Part shown: positions 1 to 8,502 of the stretch, one piece after another
Layout: each line of letters starts with the position of its first letter
Position numbering within the stretch: position 1 is the stretch's first letter
Assembly (NCBI GenBank): GCA_002340255.1
Contig: DDLS01000210.1
Location: forward strand, 1-64,000
Length of the DNA: 64,000 bases
Reading direction: 5' to 3'
DNA from: Cyanobacteria bacterium UBA2566
GTDB lineage: Bacteria; Cyanobacteriota; Cyanobacteriia; Cyanobacteriales; Desertifilaceae
Translations under genes and position numbers: made by a program
The notes under the pieces: model-generated
What the model saw: the letters and a program-made list of their open reading frames with translations, nothing else
Database searches by the model: none
Told to the model about the DNA's origin: nothing

Positions 1-43
1 GCCAAAAGAGTAAAATTGATCGCAATCTATATCCGATAACTTA

Positions 44-71
44 CAGCGCTTCGCGCTGCTATGAGGTACAT
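44..71 (+). repeat. Short hairpin repeat with tail CTATGAGGTACAT
   Basis: A perfect 6-bp stem (CAGCGC-TTC-GCGCTG, 44-58) is followed directly by CTATGAGGTACAT (59-71). The same arrangement, with a different stem sequence, occurs at 21747-21774, where the tail is CTATGAGGTGCAT. The stem alone recurs at 203-219 and, in inverse form, at 3298-3310. This looks like a REP-type intergenic repeat. Confidence 0.5.
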
Positions 72-202
72 TGTTGATCGTAGATGTGAGTTGTCATTCC
101 GACCGCAGGGAAGCAATCGCCAAGATTTGGGGATTTTGCGATTGCTTCATTCCACTTGCGTGACCTTCGCAATGACTTATCTCAATGAAACTGTACTCCG
201 TT

Positions 203-219
203 ACAGCGCTTTGCGCTGT
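203..219 (+). repeat. Short hairpin repeat, stem ACAGCGC/GCGCTGT
   Basis: A perfect 7-bp stem with a TTT loop. It falls exactly where the C-terminal coding similarity of the kinase remnant at 220-566 stops, so it may mark the insertion or deletion that truncated that gene. It is related to the hairpin at 44-58. Confidence 0.45.
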
Positions 220-566
220 ATAGTCTAGATCTCCATTCAGGACAGCTTGTTGGAAGTTTTTGCACCAGCCTTGGGGCAGATGGCGTAACCGCTCCACAGT
301 GAATGAGGAAATGATAGAGGTAGATTGATCGGACGTAGAAGTTTCGACAAATTCAACATGGAGATGTTTTTTTAGACGGTTAATAATGCGATCGGTCTTA
401 AAGGGTTTCCCAATAAAATCATTACAACAGACGATCGACTGGTGTTATAACCCCAATATTGAACCAGGCCAACGATAGGAATTAACTGGAGCAAGCAGGG
501 CACAATTAAAACAACTTGTAGAGGTATTTTTCGAGGTGAAATTTTAGAAACATACTTCACGATCAA
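220..566 (-). pseudogene. Collapsed hybrid histidine kinase (both ends kept, middle deleted)
   Basis: Reading the minus strand from 566, the first ~30 residues (IPLQVVLIVPCLLQLIPIVG, then VQYWGYN) closely resemble the N-terminal membrane segment of the kinase at 8503-11793 (LPLRIVLIVPFLVQIFVVVG). After about position 440 a different frame carries the end of a response-regulator receiver domain (CNDFIGKPFKTDRI, with the conserved K-P-F) followed by a C-terminal tail (LRHLPQGWCKNFQQAVLNGD) of the kind seen at the end of cyanobacterial hybrid kinases. Sensor, kinase and most of the receiver are missing. The tail runs into a short palindrome at 203-219. I infer an internal deletion that fused the two ends of a once complete gene; a frameshift sits at the junction. 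No function is expected. Confidence 0.65.
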
Positions 567-785
567 CTCTCTTCCCTCAGCAACGTTTTGATCGAGGTTT
601 TGACATCCAGAGCGAGCGATATTACTTAGGGCGTAATCATTGGGTTTTAAGCCTATTACTGCCCTGGCTCCATCACCTAAAAAAATCAGGTTTAGATTAA
701 CTAAGTTATTCCTTTTGAATTGTTCTATCTATTCTGTCATAATTATGGTAAAATCACGATATGATTAAGAGAGCCACTAGATTCC

Positions 786-2135
786 TTGAGTAGCCCATCA
801 AACCGTCAAGAAAATCATCTTAACCTAGCTCGTGCCAGTATTCGGCGATCGCTGGCCCAGTATAGCCCCTTGCTGCGTCAGAGTGCTACTCTGGCCGTTC
901 AACCGGAACTGAAAATACTCAATGCTAACCTGGAAAAACTCGATCAAAATGTGATTCGGATTGCTGCATTTGGGTTAGTTAGTCGGGGGAAATCTGCGGT
1001 TTTGAATGGATTAGTCGGTCAAAAAATTTTGCCTACCGGCCCTATTCATGGGGTGACGCAATGGCCGCGATCGGTGCGCTGGATACCCCAGGGGCAAAGT
1101 AAAGTGCAAATTGAGTTAATCGATACACCTGGACTCGATGAAATTGGGGGAGAAGTGCGGGCAGATATGGCCAGGGAAGTAGCCCAACAAGCGGATTTAA
1201 TTCTGTTTGTGGTAGCGGGAGATATTACCCAAACAGAATATGATGCCCTGCTGTTTTTAGTCCATACCCATAAACCGTTAATTTTAGTTTTTAATAAAAT
1301 CGATTTATATCCCGATCCGGACTTAGAAGCGATTAGTTATAACCTGCAACAATTGGGGCAACCCCAAGAGTTAACACGACTGCTGACGACTCAGGAAATG
1401 GTACGGGTGGCTGCCGAACCGATGCCTAGACAAGTGCGAGTGGAATTACTAGACGGTGAAGTGCGGTATGAATGGGAATATCCTGCACCGCAAATTGAGG
1501 AATTGCGGGGAAAAATTTTGCAGGTACTCAATCGTGAAGGGCGATCGCTCCTTGCTCTCAATGCGTTAGTGCAAACCCAAGCAGCAGAAGCTAGAATTGC
1601 CCAAAAAACTTTAGATGTTCATCATCAACAGGCAGAAGCTCTGATTTGGCAGTATACCCGCTCCAAAGCCTTAGCTATTGCTGTTAATCCGATCGCCCTG
1701 TTAGACATTCCAGGAGGGGCGATCGCCGATTTAGCGCTGATTCGTGCCCTCAGTCGCTTATATGGCTTACCCCTGAACCGACATGAAGCTCGAAAACTCT
1801 GGAGAACCATGCTCTTGAGTTCTGGAGGCTTAGTGTTAGGAGAGGTGGCAACCCTCCTCCTGGGAATTGGTAAAGCTGCCGCCACCGTTGCCGGTGCCAC
1901 TGGAGAAACTGCCAGTTTAATGGCTTGGATTCCTGGAGCGATTCTCCAAGGGGCGATCGCCGGTTATGGCGCGTATCAAGTCGGACAAATTACGCGCGTT
2001 TATCTCCAACAAGGCTGTACCTGGGGTAACTTAGGTCCCAGCCGTGTCATCCACCAAATTTTACAAGAACTTGACTCCCAAGCTATCCTCTACCGTCTCC
2101 GCCAGGAAATCGAGTCTTCCTTAGACTCCTTGTAG
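786..2135 (+). CDS. Dynamin/Era-like GTPase with C-terminal hydrophobic DUF697-type region
   Basis: A 449-residue GTP-binding protein. The G1 P-loop is at residues 63-71 (GLVSRGKSA), G3 is DTPG at 113-116 and G4 is NKID at 170-173. The C-terminal third (about residues 310-425) is rich in Gly, Ala and Leu and forms hydrophobic helices of the DUF697 type, suggesting membrane association. The start is a TTG at 786; no upstream ATG is available in frame. Similar GTPases are common in cyanobacteria, but their role is not established; membrane remodelling or stress response would be inference. It stands alone, converging with the DUF1822 gene across a 0.2-kb spacer (2136-2344) in which I see no gene. 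Confidence 0.85.
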   Translation: MSSPSNRQENHLNLARASIRRSLAQYSPLLRQSATLAVQPELKILNANLEKLDQNVIRIAAFGLVSRGKSAVLNGLVGQKILPTGPIHGVTQWPRSVRWIPQGQSKVQIELIDTPGLDEIGGEVRADMAREVAQQADLILFVVAGDITQTEYDALLFLVHTHKPLILVFNKIDLYPDPDLEAISYNLQQLGQPQELTRLLTTQEMVRVAAEPMPRQVRVELLDGEVRYEWEYPAPQIEELRGKILQVLNREGRSLLALNALVQTQAAEARIAQKTLDVHHQQAEALIWQYTRSKALAIAVNPIALLDIPGGAIADLALIRALSRLYGLPLNRHEARKLWRTMLLSSGGLVLGEVATLLLGIGKAAATVAGATGETASLMAWIPGAILQGAIAGYGAYQVGQITRVYLQQGCTWGNLGPSRVIHQILQELDSQAILYRLRQEIESSLDSL

Positions 2136-2344
2136 AATCTTGATATTTTCTAATTATATCGTCGATCGCGAAGCGATACTGAGTAATCTTGAAGGGAGCG
2201 ATCGTTCTTCAGATTTCGCACTTTCTCAATCAGATTAAGGTAAAGCGGCGAATCCTCAGAGTGAGTAAAATCACTGGTAATATCGAGTCCCAACTCTATT
2301 GCTACGATCGCAGGGAATTAACCCAGAACAGCTATAAATAACGG

Positions 2345-3277
2345 TTAAATCTGAACGGTTTGTGTCCAAGTTCGATCGCCATAATTCACCTGAATGCTAA
2401 CGATTTCTTGGGGTTCTGCGCTAAATTGCAGTTGTAATCCTCGATCTTGGGAACGGGATAGGGCGGTTAACAGAGGATTTTGGCGATCGCCGAGTAAAAC
2501 AAACTCTACTCCTGGGGGTAATGTAGCTTGCTCTGCACTTGGATACAGTTGCAGACGAATATCCATCGATTCATCCACAGCAGCTTCAATTTCTACCACT
2601 AAGATCAGACTCAGATCGCCCACATCAATGGATTTTCCTTGACGAAGGGTTAAGGGAGATTGAGCCGATCTAAAGTTAAATCCCAGGGCTAAATCGGAAC
2701 TCAAGAACTCTTCTATCGCTTGCCATCCAGGGGGAATAATTCCCGTTAACCACTCTCCTAATCGAATCATGGACGCTAAGGGATTAACTCGAGCGGACGC
2801 AGAGCGTAAATCAAATAAATGATCCAGTAAAGCTTCTAAGGATTGCAACTGGTCTAAATTCAGAATTTCATCCGTAACTTGGGGGACAAAACCAAGGATT
2901 GTGGCTTGGAGATCGCCCTCTGCTAGTTCCACAATTGCATAACCAATGCGATCGTGCCAAACCTCTAAAGGAATGGGGCAAACGGTATCACCTTTACGCA
3001 CTGCTCGACATTCTAATTTTCCCACATTTACCACATCTAAATCGGCAAAATCTCCACCATATCGCATCACTGAATTCCAGCTATCACTCGCTTCTCGATC
3101 CGTTTCTATGCCCAACATTTGCAAACCATCATCAACCCCTAAAACCGCCAATGTATTCAGATAAACTTGCATCGCTTTTTCCCGTGTGGGTTGTTCCTGA
3201 GCAAATTGATGCGCCCATTGGCGATAGCGCTCTGGAATCGGAAGAATTAACAGATTTTCATTAATAATATCAATCAT
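2345..3277 (-). CDS. DUF1822 family protein, partner of the upstream sigma factor
   Basis: About 310 residues, read from the ATG at 3277 (MIDIINENLLILPIP). A frame extends upstream to 3334, but that would overlap the end of the sigma factor gene; the internal start leaves a 31-bp gap and matches the typical N-terminus of this family. The opening pattern (LPIPERYRQWAHQFAQEQ), the central stretch about cell-wide 'CRAVRKGDTVCPIPLEVW' and the C-terminal all-beta region fit DUF1822, a cyanobacterial family of unknown function that is often encoded beside sigma-70-like factors. No signal peptide or membrane segment. Role unknown; regulation of the neighbouring sigma factor is a guess from gene order only. 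Confidence 0.75.
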   Translation of the reverse strand: MIDIINENLLILPIPERYRQWAHQFAQEQPTREKAMQVYLNTLAVLGVDDGLQMLGIETDREASDSWNSVMRYGGDFADLDVVNVGKLECRAVRKGDTVCPIPLEVWHDRIGYAIVELAEGDLQATILGFVPQVTDEILNLDQLQSLEALLDHLFDLRSASARVNPLASMIRLGEWLTGIIPPGWQAIEEFLSSDLALGFNFRSAQSPLTLRQGKSIDVGDLSLILVVEIEAAVDESMDIRLQLYPSAEQATLPPGVEFVLLGDRQNPLLTALSRSQDRGLQLQFSAEPQEIVSIQVNYGDRTWTQTVQI

Positions 3278-3297
3278 ATTACCTATTACCCATGACC

Positions 3298-3310
3298 AGC
3301 GCGAAGCGCT
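3298..3310 (+). repeat. Short palindrome AGCGC-GAA-GCGCT
   Basis: The inverse form of the hairpin at 44-58. It overlaps the last bases of the sigma factor gene, so it may contribute to the end of that coding sequence. Confidence 0.35.
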
Positions 3311-3974
3311 AAAAATACCCTTGAGATTGAGCAAATTCCCGCAAGCGGGGCAAACATTGACGAGAATAAAAACGACTCAGGGTATTTTTATCCATCTTGA
3401 ATTCTTGCCCTAAGTCTTTCCAAGGTGTTTCTGGGGGTAAACGGCGTAAAATTAACACTTGGCAGTTGACATCGGGGCGATCGCGCATATGAATCCGTCT
3501 TAACTTTCCCCCTGCATCAGTTTTAACCCAGTCATATATCTCTTCCAACACTCGAGGAATCGGAGAAGGAGCCGGTAAATCATCGATCGGATTGTATACT
3601 TCTCCCTCAAAAGTCCGATAGGCTTGCACTCTAGTTTTTTGTTGCTGAAATCCTTCAATCCGAAGATCTTGCAATCGATGCTTCAAATAAACATTAATCC
3701 AGGTAATAATTGTCCCTTTTTCAGCATCGTAAGCTACCCCCGTTGCCGCTTCACAGAGGTTACGACAGACATAAAACCAGGTTTGTTGGAGAGCATCCTC
3801 ATAGTAAGGAACCGCTTCTTTCCACAATTTGCCAGAATATTGAATCCATTTCACCAGTTTAGCCAATCCTTTTTGCCGTTCTAAACTCAAAGAAGGCTGG
3901 GCACAGGTTTCCTGGATTAACTGTTGCAGTTTGGCGAACAAGGGAGCATTCTCCCCCGGCTGATTTTGATCCAT
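3309..3974 (-). CDS. Sigma-70 family RNA polymerase sigma factor (atypical, short)
   Basis: A 221-residue protein with an ATG start at 3974. Residues about 60-120 resemble sigma region 2 (YEDALQQTWFYVCRNLCEA and YLKHRLQDLRIEGFQQ). Residues about 165-215 form a region-4-like helix-turn-helix (ETPWKDLGQEFKMDKNTLSR). Region 1 and most of region 3 are absent, as in ECF-like or group 4 factors. The gene lies 31 bp upstream of the DUF1822 gene on the same strand, so the two probably form an operon. It is divergent from the terD pair across a 215-bp gap that should hold both promoters. Target promoters cannot be read from the sequence. Confidence 0.75.
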   Translation of the reverse strand: MDQNQPGENAPLFAKLQQLIQETCAQPSLSLERQKGLAKLVKWIQYSGKLWKEAVPYYEDALQQTWFYVCRNLCEAATGVAYDAEKGTIITWINVYLKHRLQDLRIEGFQQQKTRVQAYRTFEGEVYNPIDDLPAPSPIPRVLEEIYDWVKTDAGGKLRRIHMRDRPDVNCQVLILRRLPPETPWKDLGQEFKMDKNTLSRFYSRQCLPRLREFAQSQGYF

Positions 3975-4189
3975 TACACACCATCAAGGGTTTATCGTTT
4001 ATCAAATGTTCCTAGTGTGTCATGAACCCTTCTGTTTATCTGTCATCTGTGTAAGCGCACTCACGGCATTTTGTTACAAATCTTCATATTAAATCCGCTT
4101 TCACCCTGGTCAGGCCCTTAAAGCACTCGATACACTAGGATAGAATCAAAATGATTTACTGCACACCTTGACGTTCAATTTAGACACTA

Positions 4190-4768
4190 ATGAGTAGCAT
4201 CAGTCTGCAAAAAGGCCAACGAATTTCTTTAGATAAAGTCGCCCCCAACTTACAAGCCGTATTTGTGGGTTTAGGATGGGATGTGAAAGCCACCGATACC
4301 GGTTATGATTTTGACTTAGATGCCTGCGCATTTCTGTTGGGAGAAAATGAGAAACTCATTTCCGATAAGCACTTCATTTTCTATAATAATAAGGTGAGTC
4401 CCGATACCCATAAGTCCATTGAACATATGGGCGATAATTTGACCGGAGAAGGAGAAGGTGATGATGAAGTAATCATTATCAATTTGCAAAAAGTGCCCCC
4501 AGAGGTTCATCGAATTGTTTTTACAGTAACCATTCATGAGGCCGAGAAGCGCAAACAGAATTTTGGTCAGGTAGAAAATGCCTATGTGCGCTTAGTGGAT
4601 GTTTCTACTAAAAATGAATTACTCCGCTATCCTTTAGCCGAAGATTATTCCATTGAAACAGCATTAATTATGGCAGAACTCTATCGCCGTGATGGACAAT
4701 GGCGCATGAATGCAGTAGGTTCTGGGTATCAAGGCGGTTTGCAAGCTCTGTTGGATCGGTATCTATAA
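4190..4768 (+). CDS. TerD family protein (first of a tandem pair)
   Basis: A 192-residue TerD domain protein. The characteristic acidic motifs are present: DLDACAFLL at 42-50 and GDNLTGEGEGDDE at 81-93, which in characterised TerD proteins belong to a calcium-binding beta-sandwich. The N-terminus (SLQKGQRISLDKVAPNL) is also typical. TerD proteins are linked to tellurite and chemical stress, phage inhibition and membrane-associated stress responses, but the molecular role is unsettled. The second copy follows after 15 bp, so they are very likely co-transcribed. No terA, terB, terC or terZ partner is visible in the window. Confidence 0.9.
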   Translation: MSSISLQKGQRISLDKVAPNLQAVFVGLGWDVKATDTGYDFDLDACAFLLGENEKLISDKHFIFYNNKVSPDTHKSIEHMGDNLTGEGEGDDEVIIINLQKVPPEVHRIVFTVTIHEAEKRKQNFGQVENAYVRLVDVSTKNELLRYPLAEDYSIETALIMAELYRRDGQWRMNAVGSGYQGGLQALLDRYL

Positions 4769-4783
4769 CTGAGGCTCGAAATT

Positions 4784-5380
4784 ATGGGGATTAACCTAGA
4801 AAAGGGACAACGAATTTCCTTAGAAAAAATTGCTCCAGGCTTGAAAAGTTTGCTTTGTGGATTAGGTTGGGATGTGGCCGAATCCAAGGGGATATTGGGA
4901 GTTCTAAAAAGAGTCCCCAATCTGGATTTAGATGCATCGGTAATCTGCTTAGATGGGCAAAATAAGCTTAAGGAAGCTATGGATGTGGTCTATTTTGGAA
5001 ACTTGCGCCATTCTTCAGGAGCAGTAACCCACTTGGGCGATAATTTGACCGGAAAAGGAGAAGGGGATGATGAACAGATTTTAGTATCGCTAGACCAACT
5101 GCCGCCAGGGATTAAAAAGTTGGTATTTGTGGTCAATATTTATGAGTGCTTATCCCGAAAACAGGATTTTTCGCAAGTAAACAATGCGTTTGTGCGCTTG
5201 GTTGACCGGTCGAATAATCAGGAGATTGCGCGCTATTATCTTTCGGGTTCCAATTATGCGGGAATGACTGGGATGATTATGGCAGAAGTCTATTTACAAG
5301 ATGGACAATGGCAAATGGCAGCTAAGGGGGAAGGATTTCGAGCGAAAAATTTACAGGAAATTACCCAACATTACCGGTAA
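4784..5380 (+). CDS. TerD family protein (second of a tandem pair)
   Basis: A 198-residue paralogue of the preceding gene. It keeps DLDASVICL at 48-56 and GDNLTGKGEGDDE at 85-97, so the predicted metal-binding acidic loops are intact. It carries an insertion near residues 33-47 (ESKGILGVLKRVP) that the first copy lacks. Tandem TerD paralogues commonly form separate family subtypes. The 15-bp spacing indicates an operon with the first copy. Confidence 0.9.
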   Translation: MGINLEKGQRISLEKIAPGLKSLLCGLGWDVAESKGILGVLKRVPNLDLDASVICLDGQNKLKEAMDVVYFGNLRHSSGAVTHLGDNLTGKGEGDDEQILVSLDQLPPGIKKLVFVVNIYECLSRKQDFSQVNNAFVRLVDRSNNQEIARYYLSGSNYAGMTGMIMAEVYLQDGQWQMAAKGEGFRAKNLQEITQHYR

Positions 5381-5567
5381 TTTCTAGGAGATTGCTACGC
5401 GCGGATAATTGGTTAGTATAAGTAGGGAAACTGGGGGCGAAGTGGCGATCGCCCCTTTCCTAACCTTGGGGATGTCATTATCTCCTGTCCACTATCTACT
5501 ATCGACTGCTATAAGATAGGGTGCAACAGTTTAGAATCACTTCAAGCTCAGGAGGATTTTTAGTTGC

Positions 5568-5663
5568 ATGATGAGTATCTTAGTGTCTATCACATTAGGT
5601 TTCGTCTTGATTGGGATTATCATTTACGCGCTGATCGCAGAAGAGTCAAAAGGTGGTGAGTAG
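5568..5663 (+). CDS. Single-span membrane micropeptide (31 residues), unrecognised
   Basis: An ATG-ATG start at 5568/5571 opens a 31-residue frame. It has one hydrophobic helix (LVSITLGFVLIGIIIYALIA) and a short charged tail (EESKGGE). A good ribosome binding site (AGGAGG, 5550-5555) precedes it. The propeller gene starts 9 bp after its stop, so the two are probably co-transcribed. The layout is like that of low-mass photosynthetic, cytochrome b6f or NDH-1 subunits, but I do not match it to a named one. Real coding status is supported by the ribosome site and the clean transmembrane profile. Confidence 0.5.
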   Translation: MMSILVSITLGFVLIGIIIYALIAEESKGGE

Positions 5664-5672
5664 GGAGCAACA

Positions 5673-6599
5673 ATGAGAGTTAAATTTGTTAAATTAGGAG
5701 CGATCGCCATTCGCTTGAGTTTATTTGCCTTTTTATTGGTGATTCTTTGCCAAACCACCACCCATAGCTTTGTCGCGAATAGACCGAAAATTGTATTTCA
5801 GTCCCTGCGGGAAAACAATATGTCCATCTATGTCATGAATGACGATGGCTCCTATCCTAAGCGCCTGACCCATATTTTACGGGATAATGGCTTACCGGCT
5901 TGGTCACCGGATCGCCGTAAAATAGCCTTTGTCTCAAACCGGGACTTAAATCGGGAAATTTATGTGATGAATACCGATGGTGGAGATCAGCGACGGTTAA
6001 CCGTCAATCCCGCTTGGGAATTTTACCCCACTTGGTCGCCCGATGGAGAGAAAATTGCCTTTAGTTCCGATCGCAACGGGAATCAGGATATTTTTGTCAT
6101 GAATCCTGATGGAACCAGGCAAACCAATATTAGCCATCATCCAGCAGTAGAGCGATCTCCCGATTGGTCTCCCGATGGCAAGCAGATCCTGTTTACCTCG
6201 AACCGCTCTGATGGCAAGAGTTTCCAGATTTATGTCATGAATGCAGATGGTTCTAATGTCATTCAATTGAGCGATCGTGAAGGCATTCACCACACCCCCG
6301 TTTGGTCTCCTGATGGTCGCAAAATTGCCTTTAGTTTTGAATCTTTTCAACTTAAACCCGGTTACCTTACCCGTGATGCCGATATTTATCTCATGAATGC
6401 AGACGGAACCAACCTCGTTAACTTAACCCGCAACCCAGGACGAGACCTCGAACCTACTTGGTCACCCGATGGTTTCAAGCTCGCTTTCCGCTCCACTCGC
6501 AATGGTTCCGATCTAATTTTTACAATTAATAGAGATGGATCAAACGTAAAACCTATTACAGAATTACCCCAAACTGGTGCAGCACCCGATTGGTATTAA
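5673..6599 (+). CDS. TolB-like beta-propeller (PD40 repeat) protein, exported
   Basis: A 308-residue protein with an N-terminal signal sequence or membrane anchor (about residues 12-32). It then carries about six repeats of the pattern 'IYVMNxDGS..RLT....PxWSPDGxKIAFxSxR', the hallmark of the PD40/TolB propeller. It lacks the separate N-terminal domain of true TolB, so it is a propeller-only protein, probably periplasmic or outer-membrane associated. The substrate or partner cannot be told from the repeats. It follows the micropeptide gene by 9 bp. Confidence 0.8.
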   Translation: MRVKFVKLGAIAIRLSLFAFLLVILCQTTTHSFVANRPKIVFQSLRENNMSIYVMNDDGSYPKRLTHILRDNGLPAWSPDRRKIAFVSNRDLNREIYVMNTDGGDQRRLTVNPAWEFYPTWSPDGEKIAFSSDRNGNQDIFVMNPDGTRQTNISHHPAVERSPDWSPDGKQILFTSNRSDGKSFQIYVMNADGSNVIQLSDREGIHHTPVWSPDGRKIAFSFESFQLKPGYLTRDADIYLMNADGTNLVNLTRNPGRDLEPTWSPDGFKLAFRSTRNGSDLIFTINRDGSNVKPITELPQTGAAPDWY

Positions 6600-6741
6600 T
6601 CTTCAACCCTATGCTATCCTACTTCTATAGATAGCTATTGATCGAATTCACAAACTGTAAAGATTTTATAACTTCAGATAAAAATCTTTATATATCTAGC
6701 ATAGTTTTTGATTTATACTTAGGAACTGCGTTAAAAAACGC

Positions 6742-6761
6742 AATCACTCTTTAGAGTGATT
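6742..6761. other. Perfect 9-bp inverted repeat upstream of the mechanosensitive channel gene
   Basis: AATCACTCT-TT-AGAGTGATT lies in the 250-bp spacer between the propeller gene and the channel gene. No T-run follows on the plus strand, so it may be an operator or a weak terminator. Nothing else is seen in 6600-6849. Confidence 0.3.
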
Positions 6762-6849
6762 AATCCCAACAACTAAGAGTTTTTCTGATTACTAAAGTAG
6801 GGTTGAGCCAGAAAAACTTAGGTTGTGATTCGATACTTATAGAAACAAG

Positions 6850-8502
6850 ATGATGGAAAACTTATACAATCTTCTCTTTGTCATCAGTGAGTTAGCAGTC
6901 GTTTTAGTTGCCTTTATTGTGCTGCAATGGGCAATAAATTTCTTCTTCAAGAAAAGCTACCACTTATCATGGCTGAAAGACAAAAAAAGCCAAATTGATA
7001 GGTTTCGGAAATACTCAAAAAAAATCCTAGCATTTTCTTGGTTTTTCCTTAGTATTGCAATAGTTTTATCCAATGTCTTTTTGATTTATCGAGGAGAAAA
7101 AGACTTACTCAAGTACACCTTGAGATTATTTCAAAATGTACCCAAGCAGTTATGGCAAACCACATTGTTTGGACTCTTTATTACCACTGTTCTCGTTATC
7201 GTTACCTTAACCCTTATCCGTTATCTTGATCCGGTTCTCAACCCAGCCGGTAAAAAAGTAAAAGAGTTTGCTGTTTTTGCTAAACTGACCGCCGTTTACG
7301 ATCAAACCGATCCGTTTTTAGCAAATACCAAGTTTCATCTCACCAATACTCTTTGGCTGCTTACCCTATATCTCAGTGGATACTCTTTTAAGTTACCAGA
7401 AACACTCATAAGCTACTTAAAAACCCTATTGATTGGGTATCTTATTGTTGCTTCTAGTATCCTTATTTTACAAGCCGCAACTTCAATTATTGATAGTCTC
7501 GATAATCTCATTGAATCTTATTTCAAGCCAGACACCTTAGTCAGTCGATATTATGGCAATCTTAAGCATTTAGTCCCCTTCGCTAAACGCTGTTTAGAAG
7601 CTGTGATTTATGTGAATATGGTTACCCAAATTATTGGCTTAATTCAAGCCATTACTGGGTTGACTAATATTGGAGAAAAACTGATTAATTTAATTGTCAT
7701 TATCCTCCTCAGTCGTGTTTTTATTGAGCTGGGGCAACTCCTCCTTGAAGAAGTTATGTTGTCCGATCAAAGCTTATCAGACACGCAGAAGCAGCGACGG
7801 ATGACGATTACGCCACTGATGCAAAGTTTATCCAAATACTTGATATATTTTGGCGCTGGTATTTTGATTTTAGATGTTTTTGAAATTGACCCCACCCCCA
7901 TTTTAGCCGCAGCGGGTTTATTGGGTTTAGCCGTAGGTTTAGGGGCACAAAACTTGATTAACGATATGGTCAGTGGCTTCTTTATTTTGTTTGAAAACTA
8001 TTATTTGGTCGGAGACTTTGTGGAGACAGGAGATGCTTCAGGAGTTGTAGAAGCCATTGAACTCAGAACGACTCGCATTCGCCATCCCAACGGTCAAGTT
8101 TATATCATTCGTAATGGAAATATTGAAGAGGTTGTAAACTATTCTAGAGATTATATCTATGCCGTAGTCGATATCCCAATTTCCTATGAAGCAAATGTCA
8201 AGAAAATCTATGGAATTTTAGGGCAAGTCAGTGAAGAGTTACAAGCGAATCACCCCGAAGTTTTAGAACCCATTGACTTTAATGGAATTGAAGAATTTAC
8301 GACCTCTCATATGATGATTCGCACCATGACAAAACTCAAGCCAATCAGTAACCCCAGAGGCATCCATGACGAAATTCAAGGGGTTGTCCGGGATATGATT
8401 AAAGAGGCTTTTGATCGGGCAGGAATTCCACCTCTCTTACCTCAACGGATTATTCGGTTTAAGTCACCAGAAGATAGTCAGATTAATTTGCTCAAAGAAT
8501 AA
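6850..8502 (+). CDS. MscS family mechanosensitive ion channel with extended N-terminus
   Basis: A 550-residue membrane protein. About 300 N-terminal residues contain five or more hydrophobic segments. The MscS core lies at about residues 345-435: the pore-lining helix (ILAAAGLLGLAVGLGAQNLI) is followed by the beta domain start (DMVSGFFILFENYYLVGDFV). The C-terminal vestibule domain reaches the end. MscS channels release solutes on hypo-osmotic shock. Large N-terminal additions like this are frequent in cyanobacteria and may alter gating. The stop codon directly abuts the stop of the convergent kinase gene. Confidence 0.9.
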   Translation: MMENLYNLLFVISELAVVLVAFIVLQWAINFFFKKSYHLSWLKDKKSQIDRFRKYSKKILAFSWFFLSIAIVLSNVFLIYRGEKDLLKYTLRLFQNVPKQLWQTTLFGLFITTVLVIVTLTLIRYLDPVLNPAGKKVKEFAVFAKLTAVYDQTDPFLANTKFHLTNTLWLLTLYLSGYSFKLPETLISYLKTLLIGYLIVASSILILQAATSIIDSLDNLIESYFKPDTLVSRYYGNLKHLVPFAKRCLEAVIYVNMVTQIIGLIQAITGLTNIGEKLINLIVIILLSRVFIELGQLLLEEVMLSDQSLSDTQKQRRMTITPLMQSLSKYLIYFGAGILILDVFEIDPTPILAAAGLLGLAVGLGAQNLINDMVSGFFILFENYYLVGDFVETGDASGVVEAIELRTTRIRHPNGQVYIIRNGNIEEVVNYSRDYIYAVVDIPISYEANVKKIYGILGQVSEELQANHPEVLEPIDFNGIEEFTTSHMMIRTMTKLKPISNPRGIHDEIQGVVRDMIKEAFDRAGIPPLLPQRIIRFKSPEDSQINLLKE

